DNA of 64,000 nt from Mucilaginibacter sp. L3T2-6 (GTDB lineage Bacteria > Bacteroidota > Bacteroidia > Sphingobacteriales > Sphingobacteriaceae): assembly GCF_030519355.1 (NCBI RefSeq), contig NZ_JAUMKC010000007.1:124001-188000 (forward strand). The letters run 5' to 3'. The notes beneath the pieces are model-generated. The model had not been told where the DNA came from, did no database searches, and was given only the letters and a program-made list of their open reading frames with translations. The position numbers and the translations under genes were made by a program. Shown one piece after another: positions 26,208 to 33,735 of this stretch (position 1 is its first letter; the number at the start of each line of letters is the position of its first letter).

Positions 26208-28112
26208 ATGAGAAAATTTTTACCGGGATTTTTTTTCGCCGCCGGCATGTTTGTGTTACTGTTTTCAACCGCCGCATGGGGGCAATCCGCAGTCAACATT
26301 CGCGATACTTCGAAGCAGCAGATCTTCAGATATAACCAAATTGATTACCTGGAAGATAACACCGGCAGCCTCAGTTTTAGCCAAATAAGCAGCAATGCTT
26401 TTATAAACAAGTTCCGGGTAAATACTGAGCCAACTCCGCAAACCAGGGAACCTAACACGGCATATTGGTATCGGATAAAAATTAATCATAACCCCCAAAC
26501 GCGCAATAACTGGATACTTGAGTTCTTCGATCAAACTATCGACAGTATTGCCGTTTATTCTCCAGGTAAAAATCGCAATTATACAGCTACGCTATTGGGC
26601 AGCAGCCGTCCGTTTTCAGAAAGGCTTTATCAGCATAAAAACTTCAGTCTCAACCTCGACAAAAACCTTAGCGGTCCGCAGATTTATTATGTTCGCATCA
26701 AGTCGCATCAGCCGGTAAACGTTATTATAGTGTTGCGTTCTGTAAACTGGTTCATCACTTACGCGCTCGACGAGTATTTTTTCTTTGGTATTTTCTATGG
26801 AATGATACTGGTGTTCGGGTTGTACAACCTGATGATGTTTATTGCCATGCGGCAGCGGCAATATTTGTATTATGTAGCCTACAACCTCAGTATAGGCTTA
26901 TATGAAATGTGCGCCGACGGGATAGCTTATCAGTACGTATGGCCAGGCTCGCCCGTATGGAACCATAATGCTTACGGCGTGGCGTTATTTTCAGCCAGTA
27001 TATTCTCCATACTGTTTACACAGAGTCTGCTCAACTTAAAAACAAATGCGCCCCGGCTCAATAAAGTTGTGTGGTGGGTCATTGGTTTACGCAGCCTGTT
27101 TTTTATGCTTTGCCTTACAGTAAACCCCAATTGGTTCAGCTATAAAATTATCGAGATTGTGCCGCTTACCCTTGCCTATTTTACCGGTTGTTATGTGCTG
27201 ATAAAAGGCTACCGCGCCGCGCGCTTCTTTGTAGTTGGGTACTCTTTTCTGCTTACCGGCTTCGTAATCAAGGCCCTCATAGCCCTAAACCTGTGGACAT
27301 TGCCGGTAACCGCCGGGGCGTATTACAGCCTTAGCTTTTGTTTTATAGCCGAAATGGTATTTATCTCGTTCGCTATTGGCGACAAGGTACACCTGCTCAG
27401 AAAGCAGGAAGAACAAGCCCAGTTGCGTGCCATTAAACAACTGAAATTAAACGAAGAACTGAAAGACGCATTAAATAAGAACCTTGAAGCACAGGTGCAG
27501 GAGCGTACTAAAGAACTGGTTGAACAGGCCTCGCTGATTGCAGAACAAAATGAGGAGCTAAAAGCTGCTAACCAATTATTACAGCAGCAATCGGAGGAAA
27601 TATCCAGGATGAATGTATTGCTGGAACAGGACAATACCAACCTGCATCAGGATATAGAAAAAATATCGCACGACAGGGTAATGTCGGCAGAGGTAGATTT
27701 TGAAGAATTCAGCCGCATCTATCCTGATAGAGAAACATGCTTTAAATTTCTATCCGACTTAAAATGGGAAAGAGGCTATGCCTGCCGCAAGTGCGATAAC
27801 ACACATTACGGGCACGGGCATTTACCCTACAGCAGGCGTTGTTCCAAATGCGGGTATGAAGAGTCGGTAATTGCATACACAATTTTACAGAATACCCGTA
27901 TCCCTATCAATAAGGCCTTCTATATGATATTCCTCATGTATTCTACCAACGGTAAAATATCATCGCATAAACTTTCCGAAATTCTGTCTATTCGCCAAAG
28001 TACCTGCTGGGCCTACAGTTCGCGCATAAAAAAAGTGATGGAAGCCCGGAAGAAAGAATTGAAAAATGCAGGAGATAAGGGATGGAGTAAGTTAGTAGTG
28101 GAGGCAGGTTGA
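26208..28112 (+). CDS. 7TMR-DISM sensor fused to a transposase-type (IS1595-like) zinc ribbon
   Basis: The protein has 634 residues. A signal peptide (1-25) precedes a 7TMR-DISMED2 extracellular domain (about 40-175; YWYRIKINHN, VYSPGKN). Seven membrane helices follow (about 185-390; FFGIFYGMILVFGLYNLMMF). A coiled coil occupies about 395-490. The C-terminus (497-634) is not a kinase or GGDEF output: it has a CxxC-x15-CxxC zinc ribbon (C526, C529, C545, C548) followed by IPINKAFYMIFLMYSTNGKISSHKLSEILSIRQSTCWAYSSRIKK, which resembles the N-terminal region of IS1595/ISXO2-type transposases. No DDE catalytic domain follows. I infer a membrane sensor whose DNA-binding output came from a transposase. 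Confidence 0.85.
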   Translation: MRKFLPGFFFAAGMFVLLFSTAAWGQSAVNIRDTSKQQIFRYNQIDYLEDNTGSLSFSQISSNAFINKFRVNTEPTPQTREPNTAYWYRIKINHNPQTRNNWILEFFDQTIDSIAVYSPGKNRNYTATLLGSSRPFSERLYQHKNFSLNLDKNLSGPQIYYVRIKSHQPVNVIIVLRSVNWFITYALDEYFFFGIFYGMILVFGLYNLMMFIAMRQRQYLYYVAYNLSIGLYEMCADGIAYQYVWPGSPVWNHNAYGVALFSASIFSILFTQSLLNLKTNAPRLNKVVWWVIGLRSLFFMLCLTVNPNWFSYKIIEIVPLTLAYFTGCYVLIKGYRAARFFVVGYSFLLTGFVIKALIALNLWTLPVTAGAYYSLSFCFIAEMVFISFAIGDKVHLLRKQEEQAQLRAIKQLKLNEELKDALNKNLEAQVQERTKELVEQASLIAEQNEELKAANQLLQQQSEEISRMNVLLEQDNTNLHQDIEKISHDRVMSAEVDFEEFSRIYPDRETCFKFLSDLKWERGYACRKCDNTHYGHGHLPYSRRCSKCGYEESVIAYTILQNTRIPINKAFYMIFLMYSTNGKISSHKLSEILSIRQSTCWAYSSRIKKVMEARKKELKNAGDKGWSKLVVEAG

Positions 28113-28230
28113 AAGTGACCTGTTAGGAATAGCGCAGGCGCCAAAGCCTCTTTTTAACTATTAAAAGTAATTGGAGTGTAGATCATTCGGCGTTAGGAGC
28201 ATTTTTTTTAGCTACACAGATAGAATAAAG

Positions 28231-28267
28231 AACAGTCATGCCGAAAATGGCCGGCATGGCTGTTTTT
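28231..28267 (+). terminator. Strong intrinsic terminator after the 7TMR-DISM gene
   Basis: The left arm 28231-28243 (AACAGTCATGCCG) pairs with 28252-28264 (CGGCATGGCTGTT) over 13 positions with one G-U pair and an 8-base loop, and the second arm runs into a T-tract (28263-28267). It lies between this gene and the convergent AhpD-like gene. Confidence 0.8.
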
Positions 28268-28275
28268 GTTGGCTA

Positions 28276-28860
28276 TTAATAAATCACCTTCCCGGTAGCG
28301 GTCACGAGCGAGGCAATTCTTACCGCATCAAAAATGCGTTCCTCGGTAGTTCCCAATTTTATCAGGGAGTCTTCGTGAGCGTTTACGCACATTTCGCAGC
28401 CGTTCACCGCCGAAACCGCCAGGCTCATTAGTTCAAAAAATTCTTTACCGGTCACTGGTTTCATCATTAGTTGCATACGGATGCGGGCCGGTATCTGGGT
28501 ATATTTTTCTTTCTGCGTAAAATGCCGGAAACGGTAAAATATATTGTTTGATGCCAGCAAAGATGCACAGCCTACAGCTTCTGCAATTTCGGCAGCAGTG
28601 GCTTCCTGCTCATCAGCATATTTGGTGAAGTAAGTAGTAAGCGGGGCGTTATTATTATTCACTGCAATAGAAAGCCCAAGCAGCGCGCACTCTTTGGTGC
28701 TGAGATGTTCGGAGGTAAGGGTGCTGGTGAAATTCAGTTTCAGGTCGCGCAGGTAACGCGATTCCCCTTTTTCAAGCAGGCCAAGACTATCGGTACGAAA
28801 GGCAGTATCAAGCCCTAAGCTCTGTAATAGTTCGTTTATTATTTCGGTAGATTCGTTCAT
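28276..28860 (-). CDS. AhpD/carboxymuconolactone decarboxylase-like alkylhydroperoxidase
   Basis: The ATG at 28860 gives 194 residues; the frame extends to 28899 but that part lies inside an intergenic repeat. The AhpD-type motif is GCEMCVNAHEDSL, with redox cysteines and the proton-relay histidine. AhpD proteins reduce AhpC through a disulfide exchange. The gene follows a peroxiredoxin gene on the same strand after 105 bp, so it is probably the reductant partner of that enzyme. Confidence 0.88.
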   Translation of the reverse strand: MNESTEIINELLQSLGLDTAFRTDSLGLLEKGESRYLRDLKLNFTSTLTSEHLSTKECALLGLSIAVNNNNAPLTTYFTKYADEQEATAAEIAEAVGCASLLASNNIFYRFRHFTQKEKYTQIPARIRMQLMMKPVTGKEFFELMSLAVSAVNGCEMCVNAHEDSLIKLGTTEERIFDAVRIASLVTATGKVIY

Positions 28861-28873
28861 TTTCTTAAAAAAG

Positions 28874-28955
28874 AGAGCCAGGAGCCAAGAGTCGGCCATT
28901 AAATAGAAACAAACAATATTTCTAATCCTGACTCTTAGTCTTTTTTCCCGGCTCT
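28874..28955 (-). repeat. Nested inverted repeat in the ahpC-ahpD gap
   Basis: AGAGCC (28874-28879) pairs with GGCTCT (28950-28955), and AAGAGTC (28887-28893) pairs with GACTCTT (28930-28936). On the minus-strand mRNA the structure is followed by CTTTTTT, so it can act as a partial terminator between ahpC and ahpD. The same words occur at 7829-7844. Confidence 0.55.
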
Positions 28956-28965
28956 AATAATAAAT

Positions 28966-29511
28966 TTAAACAGTTAAAGTTTCTTCGCCTTTAACCCAGT
29001 TGCAAGGGCAAAGCTCGTCGGTTTGTAAGCCGTCAAGCACGCGCAAAACTTCTTTTACGTTACGGCCTACACTTAAATCGTTTACAGAAACCCAGCGGAT
29101 GATACCTTGTGGGTCAATGATGAAAGTAGCACGGTAAGCAATTTTTTCGTTTGGTTCCAGGATGCCCAGCTCTTCAGCCAGTGATTTCGATGTGTCGGCC
29201 AGCATAGGGAATTTAAGATCGCGTAAATCAGCGTGATCTCTTCTCCATGCAGCATGAACAAATTCGCTATCGGTAGATGCACCAATCAGGCGGGTGTCGC
29301 GGTCGCGGAATTCGCCATAGCTTTTGTTGAACTCAGAAATCTCGGTAGGGCACACAAAAGTAAAATCTTTTGGCCACCAGAACATTACAGTCCAAACATT
29401 GTCGTCGTTCACAAGGTAATCAGATGTCAGCGTTTCAAACTCTTTTCCTTTTTCGATGCTTACAACAGCAGTTTTTGAGAATTGGGGGAATTTTTGACCT
29501 ATAGTTAGCAT
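28966..29511 (-). CDS. ahpC: AhpC-type 2-Cys peroxiredoxin
   Basis: The 181 residues contain the peroxidatic cysteine C54 in FTFVCPTEISEF and a C-terminal resolving pair C168/C170 in DELCPCNWVKG, an AhpC arrangement that works with AhpD rather than AhpF. It reduces hydrogen peroxide and organic hydroperoxides in the cytoplasm. The ATG at 29511 lies about 21 bp after the predicted transcription start. The upstream region carries a TATATTTG -7 box and a dyad in the position expected for a peroxide regulator. Confidence 0.92.
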   Translation of the reverse strand: MLTIGQKFPQFSKTAVVSIEKGKEFETLTSDYLVNDDNVWTVMFWWPKDFTFVCPTEISEFNKSYGEFRDRDTRLIGASTDSEFVHAAWRRDHADLRDLKFPMLADTSKSLAEELGILEPNEKIAYRATFIIDPQGIIRWVSVNDLSVGRNVKEVLRVLDGLQTDELCPCNWVKGEETLTV

Positions 29512-29537
29512 ATATAAATATTTGTTTTGTTATGATG

Positions 29538-29545
29538 CAAATATA
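29538..29545 (-). promoter_or_regulatory. Predicted -7 box of ahpC
   Basis: The minus strand reads TATATTTG, a perfect TAnnTTTG match. It predicts a start near 29532 and a leader of about 20 bases. Confidence 0.55.
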
Positions 29546-29568
29546 CGATTTTGAAAAGGGCGATTTTA

Positions 29569-29590
29569 TATAATGTTTTTATACATTATA
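29569..29590. promoter_or_regulatory. Dyad upstream of ahpC, possible peroxide-regulator site
   Basis: TATAATGT (29569-29576) and ACATTATA (29583-29590) are perfect arms around TTTTAT. The centre is about 48 bp upstream of the predicted ahpC start, a usual place for an OxyR-type activator. No regulator gene is adjacent, so the partner is inferred. Confidence 0.45.
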
Positions 29591-29637
29591 GTATTTGTCT
29601 ATAAAGACCAAGATTATCATTAGTTTTTGTTGATATG

Positions 29638-29662
29638 GAAAAAGCAGCCGCTTCGGCCTGCT
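29638..29662 (-). terminator. Minus-strand intrinsic terminator-like hairpin without an obvious gene
   Basis: On the minus strand AGCAGGCCG (29662-29654), AAG, CGGCTGCT (29650-29643) forms a stem with one bulge, followed by TTTTT (29642-29638). No minus-strand gene ends here, so it may close a small RNA or antisense transcript from the 5' region of the next gene. Confidence 0.5.
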
Positions 29663-29832
29663 AAAAATTAAATATTCGAAAACCGGCGCCGCTTACTTTT
29701 ACAAAAAACAAAATCGAGCGTAATTAATTTATGGGCATTTTATTGAAATTAATCTGATATTATTTTACTTTTACCAACAACTGTTAACTTAACGGTTATT
29801 AACCAATTATTATAAATCACCTATTTCAGCTT

Positions 29833-31497
29833 ATGCAACGACGCCATTTTATCAAACTATCAGCCACTGCATCTGCAACGCTTTTGTTCAGCCGTGTTAC
29901 CTATGCCGGCGGCAATGCAGCAATGATCAATCACCCGGATGAGGCCTGGGCCAAAACCGATGGCGACTGGTTTCGCCTTAAGGCTGATGGAAAAGGCGGT
30001 TACAGTGCTAACGGCGTTGAAACAGGCGTAAGAGCCAATAACAATGCGAACAGTGTTTATATCCAATCGCATAGCCCATTAGCGGGCGTAAAGCTAAAAT
30101 GGAACCATAAAACAGGAGCATCGGCAAAAGTTGCCGGCGATCATTTTGAACGCAGCTACGGCGATTTGGCTTGGCGCAGCCTGGGTAGTGCCATAAAATG
30201 CCCATGGTACATGCTCATAAACGATGGCAATGACACCGCATGTTTTGGTGTAAAAACCGGCCCCAATACTATTTGCTGGTGGACTGCAGACGCTGATAAG
30301 ATTGAGTTAACGCTCGATACGCATTCTGGCGGCTCGCCGGTTCATCTGGGCGACCGGAAACTGCATGCTGCTGACATTGTAACTATGCAAAGCCGGGCAG
30401 GAGAAAATGCTTATGCGACCGACCATCGCTTCTGCAAGATGATGTGTGATAAGCCACGCCTCCCAAAGCAGCCTGTTTATGGCATTAATGACTGGTACTT
30501 CGCTTATGGCGACAACTCGTTTGAACTGATTAAGAAAACTACAGGCATGATGGCCGAATTGGTGACTGACACGCAAAACAAGCCGTTTTCGGTTATCGAT
30601 GCCGGCTGGGCTGAATACTCTCCGCTGCTGCCTGGTGATGGCGGCTGGAATGAACGGTACGACAGGCCAAACAATAAGTTTAAAGACATGCACCTGATGG
30701 CCGGCGAGATAAAAAAGCTTGGCATGCGCCCGGGTTTGTGGATACGCCCGTTATGCGCACATCACGACGAAAGCAAGACATTGCTTGCGCCTTCTATACC
30801 AGGCCGCAATGACCCTAAAGCGCCCATTCTCGATCCAACTATACCCGAGAACATCGAACGTATCAAAAATTACTTCGGCGTTTATAAACAATGGGGTATC
30901 GAAATGGTAAAACATGATTACAGCACTTACGATATATTCGGCCGGTGGGGGTTCAAAATGCTGGATGCCATTACAGTGCCGAACTGGTCGTTCAGGGATA
31001 ACACCAAAACCAATGCAGAGATAATTAATCACCTGTATCGTTCTATCCGTTCGGCAGCGGGGGATGGCATTTACATTATCGGCTGCAATACCGTAAGCCA
31101 TCTTTCTGCCGGCTTATTTGAATTGAACCGCATAGGGGATGATACCAGCGGCCGCGAGTGGCCCCGTGTTAAAAAATATGGTGTGAATACGATGGCATTC
31201 CGTCTGCCTCAACACAATGCATTTTATGCAGCGGATGGTGATTGCGTAGGCGTAACAAAAGAGATTAGCTGGGAGCACAACAAGCAATGGATGCAATTAT
31301 TGGCCGAAAGCAGCGCGCCTTTATTTATCTCAGCCCAGCCGGAAGCGACCGGCCCCGAGCATAAAAAATATATTAAAGAATGTTTTGCCCGTGCCGCTAA
31401 ACCACAGCCCTTAGCTGAGCCGCTCGACTGGATGACCAACCCATTCCCCGTTAAATGGAAACTAAATAACCGGGAGGTAACCTTTAACTGGGATTAA
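29833..31497 (+). CDS. Tat-exported GH27/GH36-like alpha-galactosidase family protein
   Basis: The 554 residues start with a Tat-type signal (QRRHFIKLS, then a hydrophobic stretch). Residues about 30-200 look like a beta-sandwich and residues about 215-500 like a TIM barrel of the GH-D clan. Candidate nucleophile is D362 in EMVKHDYSTYD, and the candidate acid/base is D436 or D437 in RIGDDTSGREW. Barrel features include GINDWYFAYG, VIDAGWAEY and MRPGLWIRPL. Clan members remove alpha-linked galactose or N-acetylgalactosamine. The substrate is not predictable, and the gene stands alone. Confidence 0.75.
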   Translation: MQRRHFIKLSATASATLLFSRVTYAGGNAAMINHPDEAWAKTDGDWFRLKADGKGGYSANGVETGVRANNNANSVYIQSHSPLAGVKLKWNHKTGASAKVAGDHFERSYGDLAWRSLGSAIKCPWYMLINDGNDTACFGVKTGPNTICWWTADADKIELTLDTHSGGSPVHLGDRKLHAADIVTMQSRAGENAYATDHRFCKMMCDKPRLPKQPVYGINDWYFAYGDNSFELIKKTTGMMAELVTDTQNKPFSVIDAGWAEYSPLLPGDGGWNERYDRPNNKFKDMHLMAGEIKKLGMRPGLWIRPLCAHHDESKTLLAPSIPGRNDPKAPILDPTIPENIERIKNYFGVYKQWGIEMVKHDYSTYDIFGRWGFKMLDAITVPNWSFRDNTKTNAEIINHLYRSIRSAAGDGIYIIGCNTVSHLSAGLFELNRIGDDTSGREWPRVKKYGVNTMAFRLPQHNAFYAADGDCVGVTKEISWEHNKQWMQLLAESSAPLFISAQPEATGPEHKKYIKECFARAAKPQPLAEPLDWMTNPFPVKWKLNNREVTFNWD

Positions 31498-31662
31498 TCT
31501 CCAGTTAGCGAAATTATAATAACGGCTTGCGTTTCCAATAACGCAGGCTGATTGCCTGCAGCGCCCATAATTACCAGTTTGTTGAGAAGCAGCATTTCGC
31601 TAAGCAAGAGATTGTTATTGAGGTTGAGTCCGCGCTAGGAATATAATTTAAAATAAAAACAT

Positions 31663-31676
31663 ACAGACTTGTCTGT
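31663..31676. promoter_or_regulatory. TetR operator copy 1, upstream of the TetR gene
   Basis: ACAGAC-TT-GTCTGT is an inverted repeat of 6-bp arms. It is repeated exactly at 32263-32276 in front of the next gene. It covers the likely -33 TTG, so binding should block transcription. Confidence 0.8.
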
Positions 31677-31691
31677 TTAAAAAATATTATT

Positions 31692-31699
31692 TATGTTTG
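31692..31699 (+). promoter_or_regulatory. Predicted -7 box of the TetR gene
   Basis: TATGTTTG fits TAnnTTTG, 20 bp after the TTG inside the operator. The ATG follows four bases later (31704), so the transcript is predicted to be leaderless or nearly so. Confidence 0.5.
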
Positions 31700-31703
31700 C
31701 GCC

Positions 31704-32243
31704 ATGAAAAAACATTCAGTTCGCGAACAGATTGTTGAAACCGCCTCACGGTTGTTTTATAAACAAGGCTACCATGCCACAGGCATTAACCAAATCATAG
31801 ATGAAGCTGATATCGCAAAAGCATCGTTATATCAGCATTTTGCGTCCAAAGAAGATCTGCTGGTGGAATACCTTACACGTAAAGGGATTGAGACCAATGC
31901 CGCTCTAAAGGCCGAGGTTGCCAAATACAATACCCCAGAAGAACAGGTGATGGCCATATTTGACTTATTGGCCGGGTTAAGTGCCTCGCACGAATACTAT
32001 GGTTGCAATTTTCTGAATATAGTATCAGAACTGCCTGTCGAAAATGAGCGGGTGAGGGCTATTATCAAAAAACAAAAAGACGACGTCAGGGCGCTTTTCT
32101 CCAGTATACTACATCCTATACACAGGGAGCAGCTGGCTGATGAATTGTACATGCTTTTTGACGGTGCATTGATAACAAACAAAGTGCAGGGCGCCCAATG
32201 GCCATTTGAAACCGCGCGAAATATCGCCAGCAAGATCATATAA
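31704..32243 (+). CDS. TetR/AcrR-family transcriptional repressor
   Basis: The 179 residues begin with a TetR DNA-binding domain: VREQIVETASRLFYKQGYH, TGINQIIDEADIAKASLYQHF, SKEDLLVEYL. The C-terminal ligand domain is the TetR_C type common in this subgroup (HEYYGCNFLNIVSELP). The same 14-bp operator lies before this gene and before the alpha/beta hydrolase gene, so it very probably represses itself and the downstream genes. Confidence 0.93.
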   Translation: MKKHSVREQIVETASRLFYKQGYHATGINQIIDEADIAKASLYQHFASKEDLLVEYLTRKGIETNAALKAEVAKYNTPEEQVMAIFDLLAGLSASHEYYGCNFLNIVSELPVENERVRAIIKKQKDDVRALFSSILHPIHREQLADELYMLFDGALITNKVQGAQWPFETARNIASKII

Positions 32244-32262
32244 AAAATTTGCTTTAAAACAA

Positions 32263-32276
32263 ACAGACTTGTCTGT
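32263..32276. promoter_or_regulatory. TetR operator copy 2, upstream of the alpha/beta hydrolase gene
   Basis: This is an exact copy of ACAGACTTGTCTGT, 37 bp before the ATG at 32314. It lies in the 70-bp gap after the TetR gene and marks a second promoter under the same repressor. Confidence 0.8.
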
Positions 32277-32313
32277 ATATAAATTCATCAATTTTTATTA
32301 TTCAAACTTTAAA

Positions 32314-33186
32314 ATGAAAACAGCAACTATTAGTTACAAAACGGAGAATGTTGATGGCATCAGCATTTTCTACCGCGAGGCAGGGGATAAAAAAAACCCC
32401 GCCATTCTTCTTTTGAACGGCTTTCCGTCATCGTCATTTACTTTTAGGGAACTTATAGCCGATTTGGCTGCTGATCACTACCTGATCGCACCTGATTACC
32501 CTGCATTTGGAAACAGCGATGCCCCTTTAAAGGAAAGCTATGAGTACACTTTCCATAACCTCTCGCTTACGATGGAAAAATTTATCGATCAGATTGGCTT
32601 GTCTCAATTCAGCCTTTACGCTTTTGATTACGGGGGCCCTGTTGGCTTCCGCATTGCCAGCCGTCGTCCGGAGTTAATCCAGTCACTGATCATACAAAAC
32701 GCTAACGCTTATATCGAGGGTATCGGCCCGGGATTTAACGACGCCATGCCTTTTCTGCAAAACCGTAATACCGAAACTGAAAAGCCGATCAGACACTTAA
32801 TGACGCTGGATGGCATCAGGATATTTTACTTTAACGGCGCTGAACATCCTGAACAGATCAGCCCGGACGGCCCGATATTGGATTTATTTTACTTAAACCG
32901 TCCAGGCGTTATAGATATCCATTTGGACCTCCTGCATAATTATTCATCAAATGTAGCCGAATACGGCAACTGGCAGCAGTATTTCAGAACACATTTGCCG
33001 CCTGCTTTGCTGGTATGGGGTAAAAACGATCCGTTCTTTCCATTGTCTGCAGCCGAAGCCTATAAAACCGATCTGCCTGATGCCGAACTACGTGTTTATA
33101 ACACCAGTCATTTCGCGCTCGAAGAATACCACAGTGAAATTGCCGCTAACATCCGGGCATTTATTATCAATAACAATATCCGTTAA
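32314..33186 (+). CDS. Alpha/beta hydrolase of the epoxide hydrolase/haloalkane dehalogenase-like group
   Basis: The ATG at 32314 gives 290 residues; the longer frame from 32206 overlaps TetR and runs through the operator. The nucleophile is D105 in YAFDYGGPVGF, so this is an Asp-nucleophile hydrolase, not a serine esterase. The oxyanion motif is LLLNGFPSSSFTF. The acid is in LVWGKNDPFFP and the histidine in YNTSHFALEEY. The halide-binding tryptophan usually following the nucleophile in haloalkane dehalogenases is tyrosine here, which speaks for an epoxide hydrolase-like or other activity. There is no signal peptide. It is controlled by the TetR repressor. Confidence 0.85.
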   Translation: MKTATISYKTENVDGISIFYREAGDKKNPAILLLNGFPSSSFTFRELIADLAADHYLIAPDYPAFGNSDAPLKESYEYTFHNLSLTMEKFIDQIGLSQFSLYAFDYGGPVGFRIASRRPELIQSLIIQNANAYIEGIGPGFNDAMPFLQNRNTETEKPIRHLMTLDGIRIFYFNGAEHPEQISPDGPILDLFYLNRPGVIDIHLDLLHNYSSNVAEYGNWQQYFRTHLPPALLVWGKNDPFFPLSAAEAYKTDLPDAELRVYNTSHFALEEYHSEIAANIRAFIINNNIR

Positions 33187-33260
33187 TATCCCTCTAACAC
33201 GTGGTTTGCCAGGCTTCGAGCCATGGCAAACCCTTGTTTTTGGCCCTGTCTTTAATTACA

Positions 33261-33710
33261 ATGAACGTTCAATACTATTATGCGCTGATGCCGCTTGTCG
33301 TCGGAACTTGCCTGCCCGTTATGGCGGCTAGCAATGGCGCCTTGGGTAAGACCCTTGGAAGCCCATTTTGGGCAGTATTTTTCGCCTTTTCAATTGCCGC
33401 CGTCATAGCCGGCCTCATTATCCTTTTTGGCGTCAGGCAAGCGCCTTCGGCCGGACAATTTGCAGCCACAGGCCCGCAGATGTGGTTGGGGGGCTTAGTT
33501 ATTGCGGCAAACATCATAACTTTTACAATTGCACCGCAGAAAATAGGAATAGGTGTTACCATTATTCTCTTTATTGCCGGGCAAATGCTATCATCGGTGC
33601 TGATAGAACATTGGGGTTGGCTAAGTTACGCTAAACATCCCGTGAACTGGCCCAGGCTTGCCGGGCTTGTTTTATTACTCACCGGTGTTGCGCTCATTAA
33701 AATTTATTAG
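33261..33710 (+). CDS. YdcZ-type (DUF606, DMT superfamily) membrane protein
   Basis: With the ATG at 33261 the protein has 149 residues and five hydrophobic helices. The N-terminal PLVVGTCLPVMAASNGALGKTLGSPFWAVFFAFSIA pattern is typical of YdcZ proteins, which form half-size transporters of the drug/metabolite superfamily. It lies 74 bp after the alpha/beta hydrolase gene and 25 bp before the HAD protein gene, so it may move a substrate or product of those enzymes. Confidence 0.85.
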   Translation: MNVQYYYALMPLVVGTCLPVMAASNGALGKTLGSPFWAVFFAFSIAAVIAGLIILFGVRQAPSAGQFAATGPQMWLGGLVIAANIITFTIAPQKIGIGVTIILFIAGQMLSSVLIEHWGWLSYAKHPVNWPRLAGLVLLLTGVALIKIY

Positions 33711-33735
33711 CGGCATTATCTTAAATTAGCTTAAT

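Larger units (their letters stand above)
29512..29832. other. Divergent intergenic region between ahpC and a glycoside hydrolase gene
   Basis: These 321 bp hold the ahpC promoter and dyad, and a minus-strand terminator-like hairpin (29638-29662). A TACTTTTA box near 29766-29773 (plus) may serve the right-hand gene. No small protein gene is visible. Confidence 0.45.

Noticed and set aside
26208..28112. An insertion sequence carrying an IS1595-like transposase
   Set aside because: The zinc ribbon is fused in frame to a membrane sensor, there is no DDE domain and no terminal inverted repeats or target duplication are visible.
9387..31497. A classical polysaccharide utilisation locus made of the GH9, GH5 and GH27/36-like genes
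   Set aside because: No SusC/SusD pair is present, and the genes are scattered on separate transcription units.
32314..33186. Haloalkane dehalogenase as a firm name for the alpha/beta hydrolase
   Set aside because: The nucleophile is aspartate as in that family, but the halide-binding tryptophan next to it is missing, so only a broad family name is justified.
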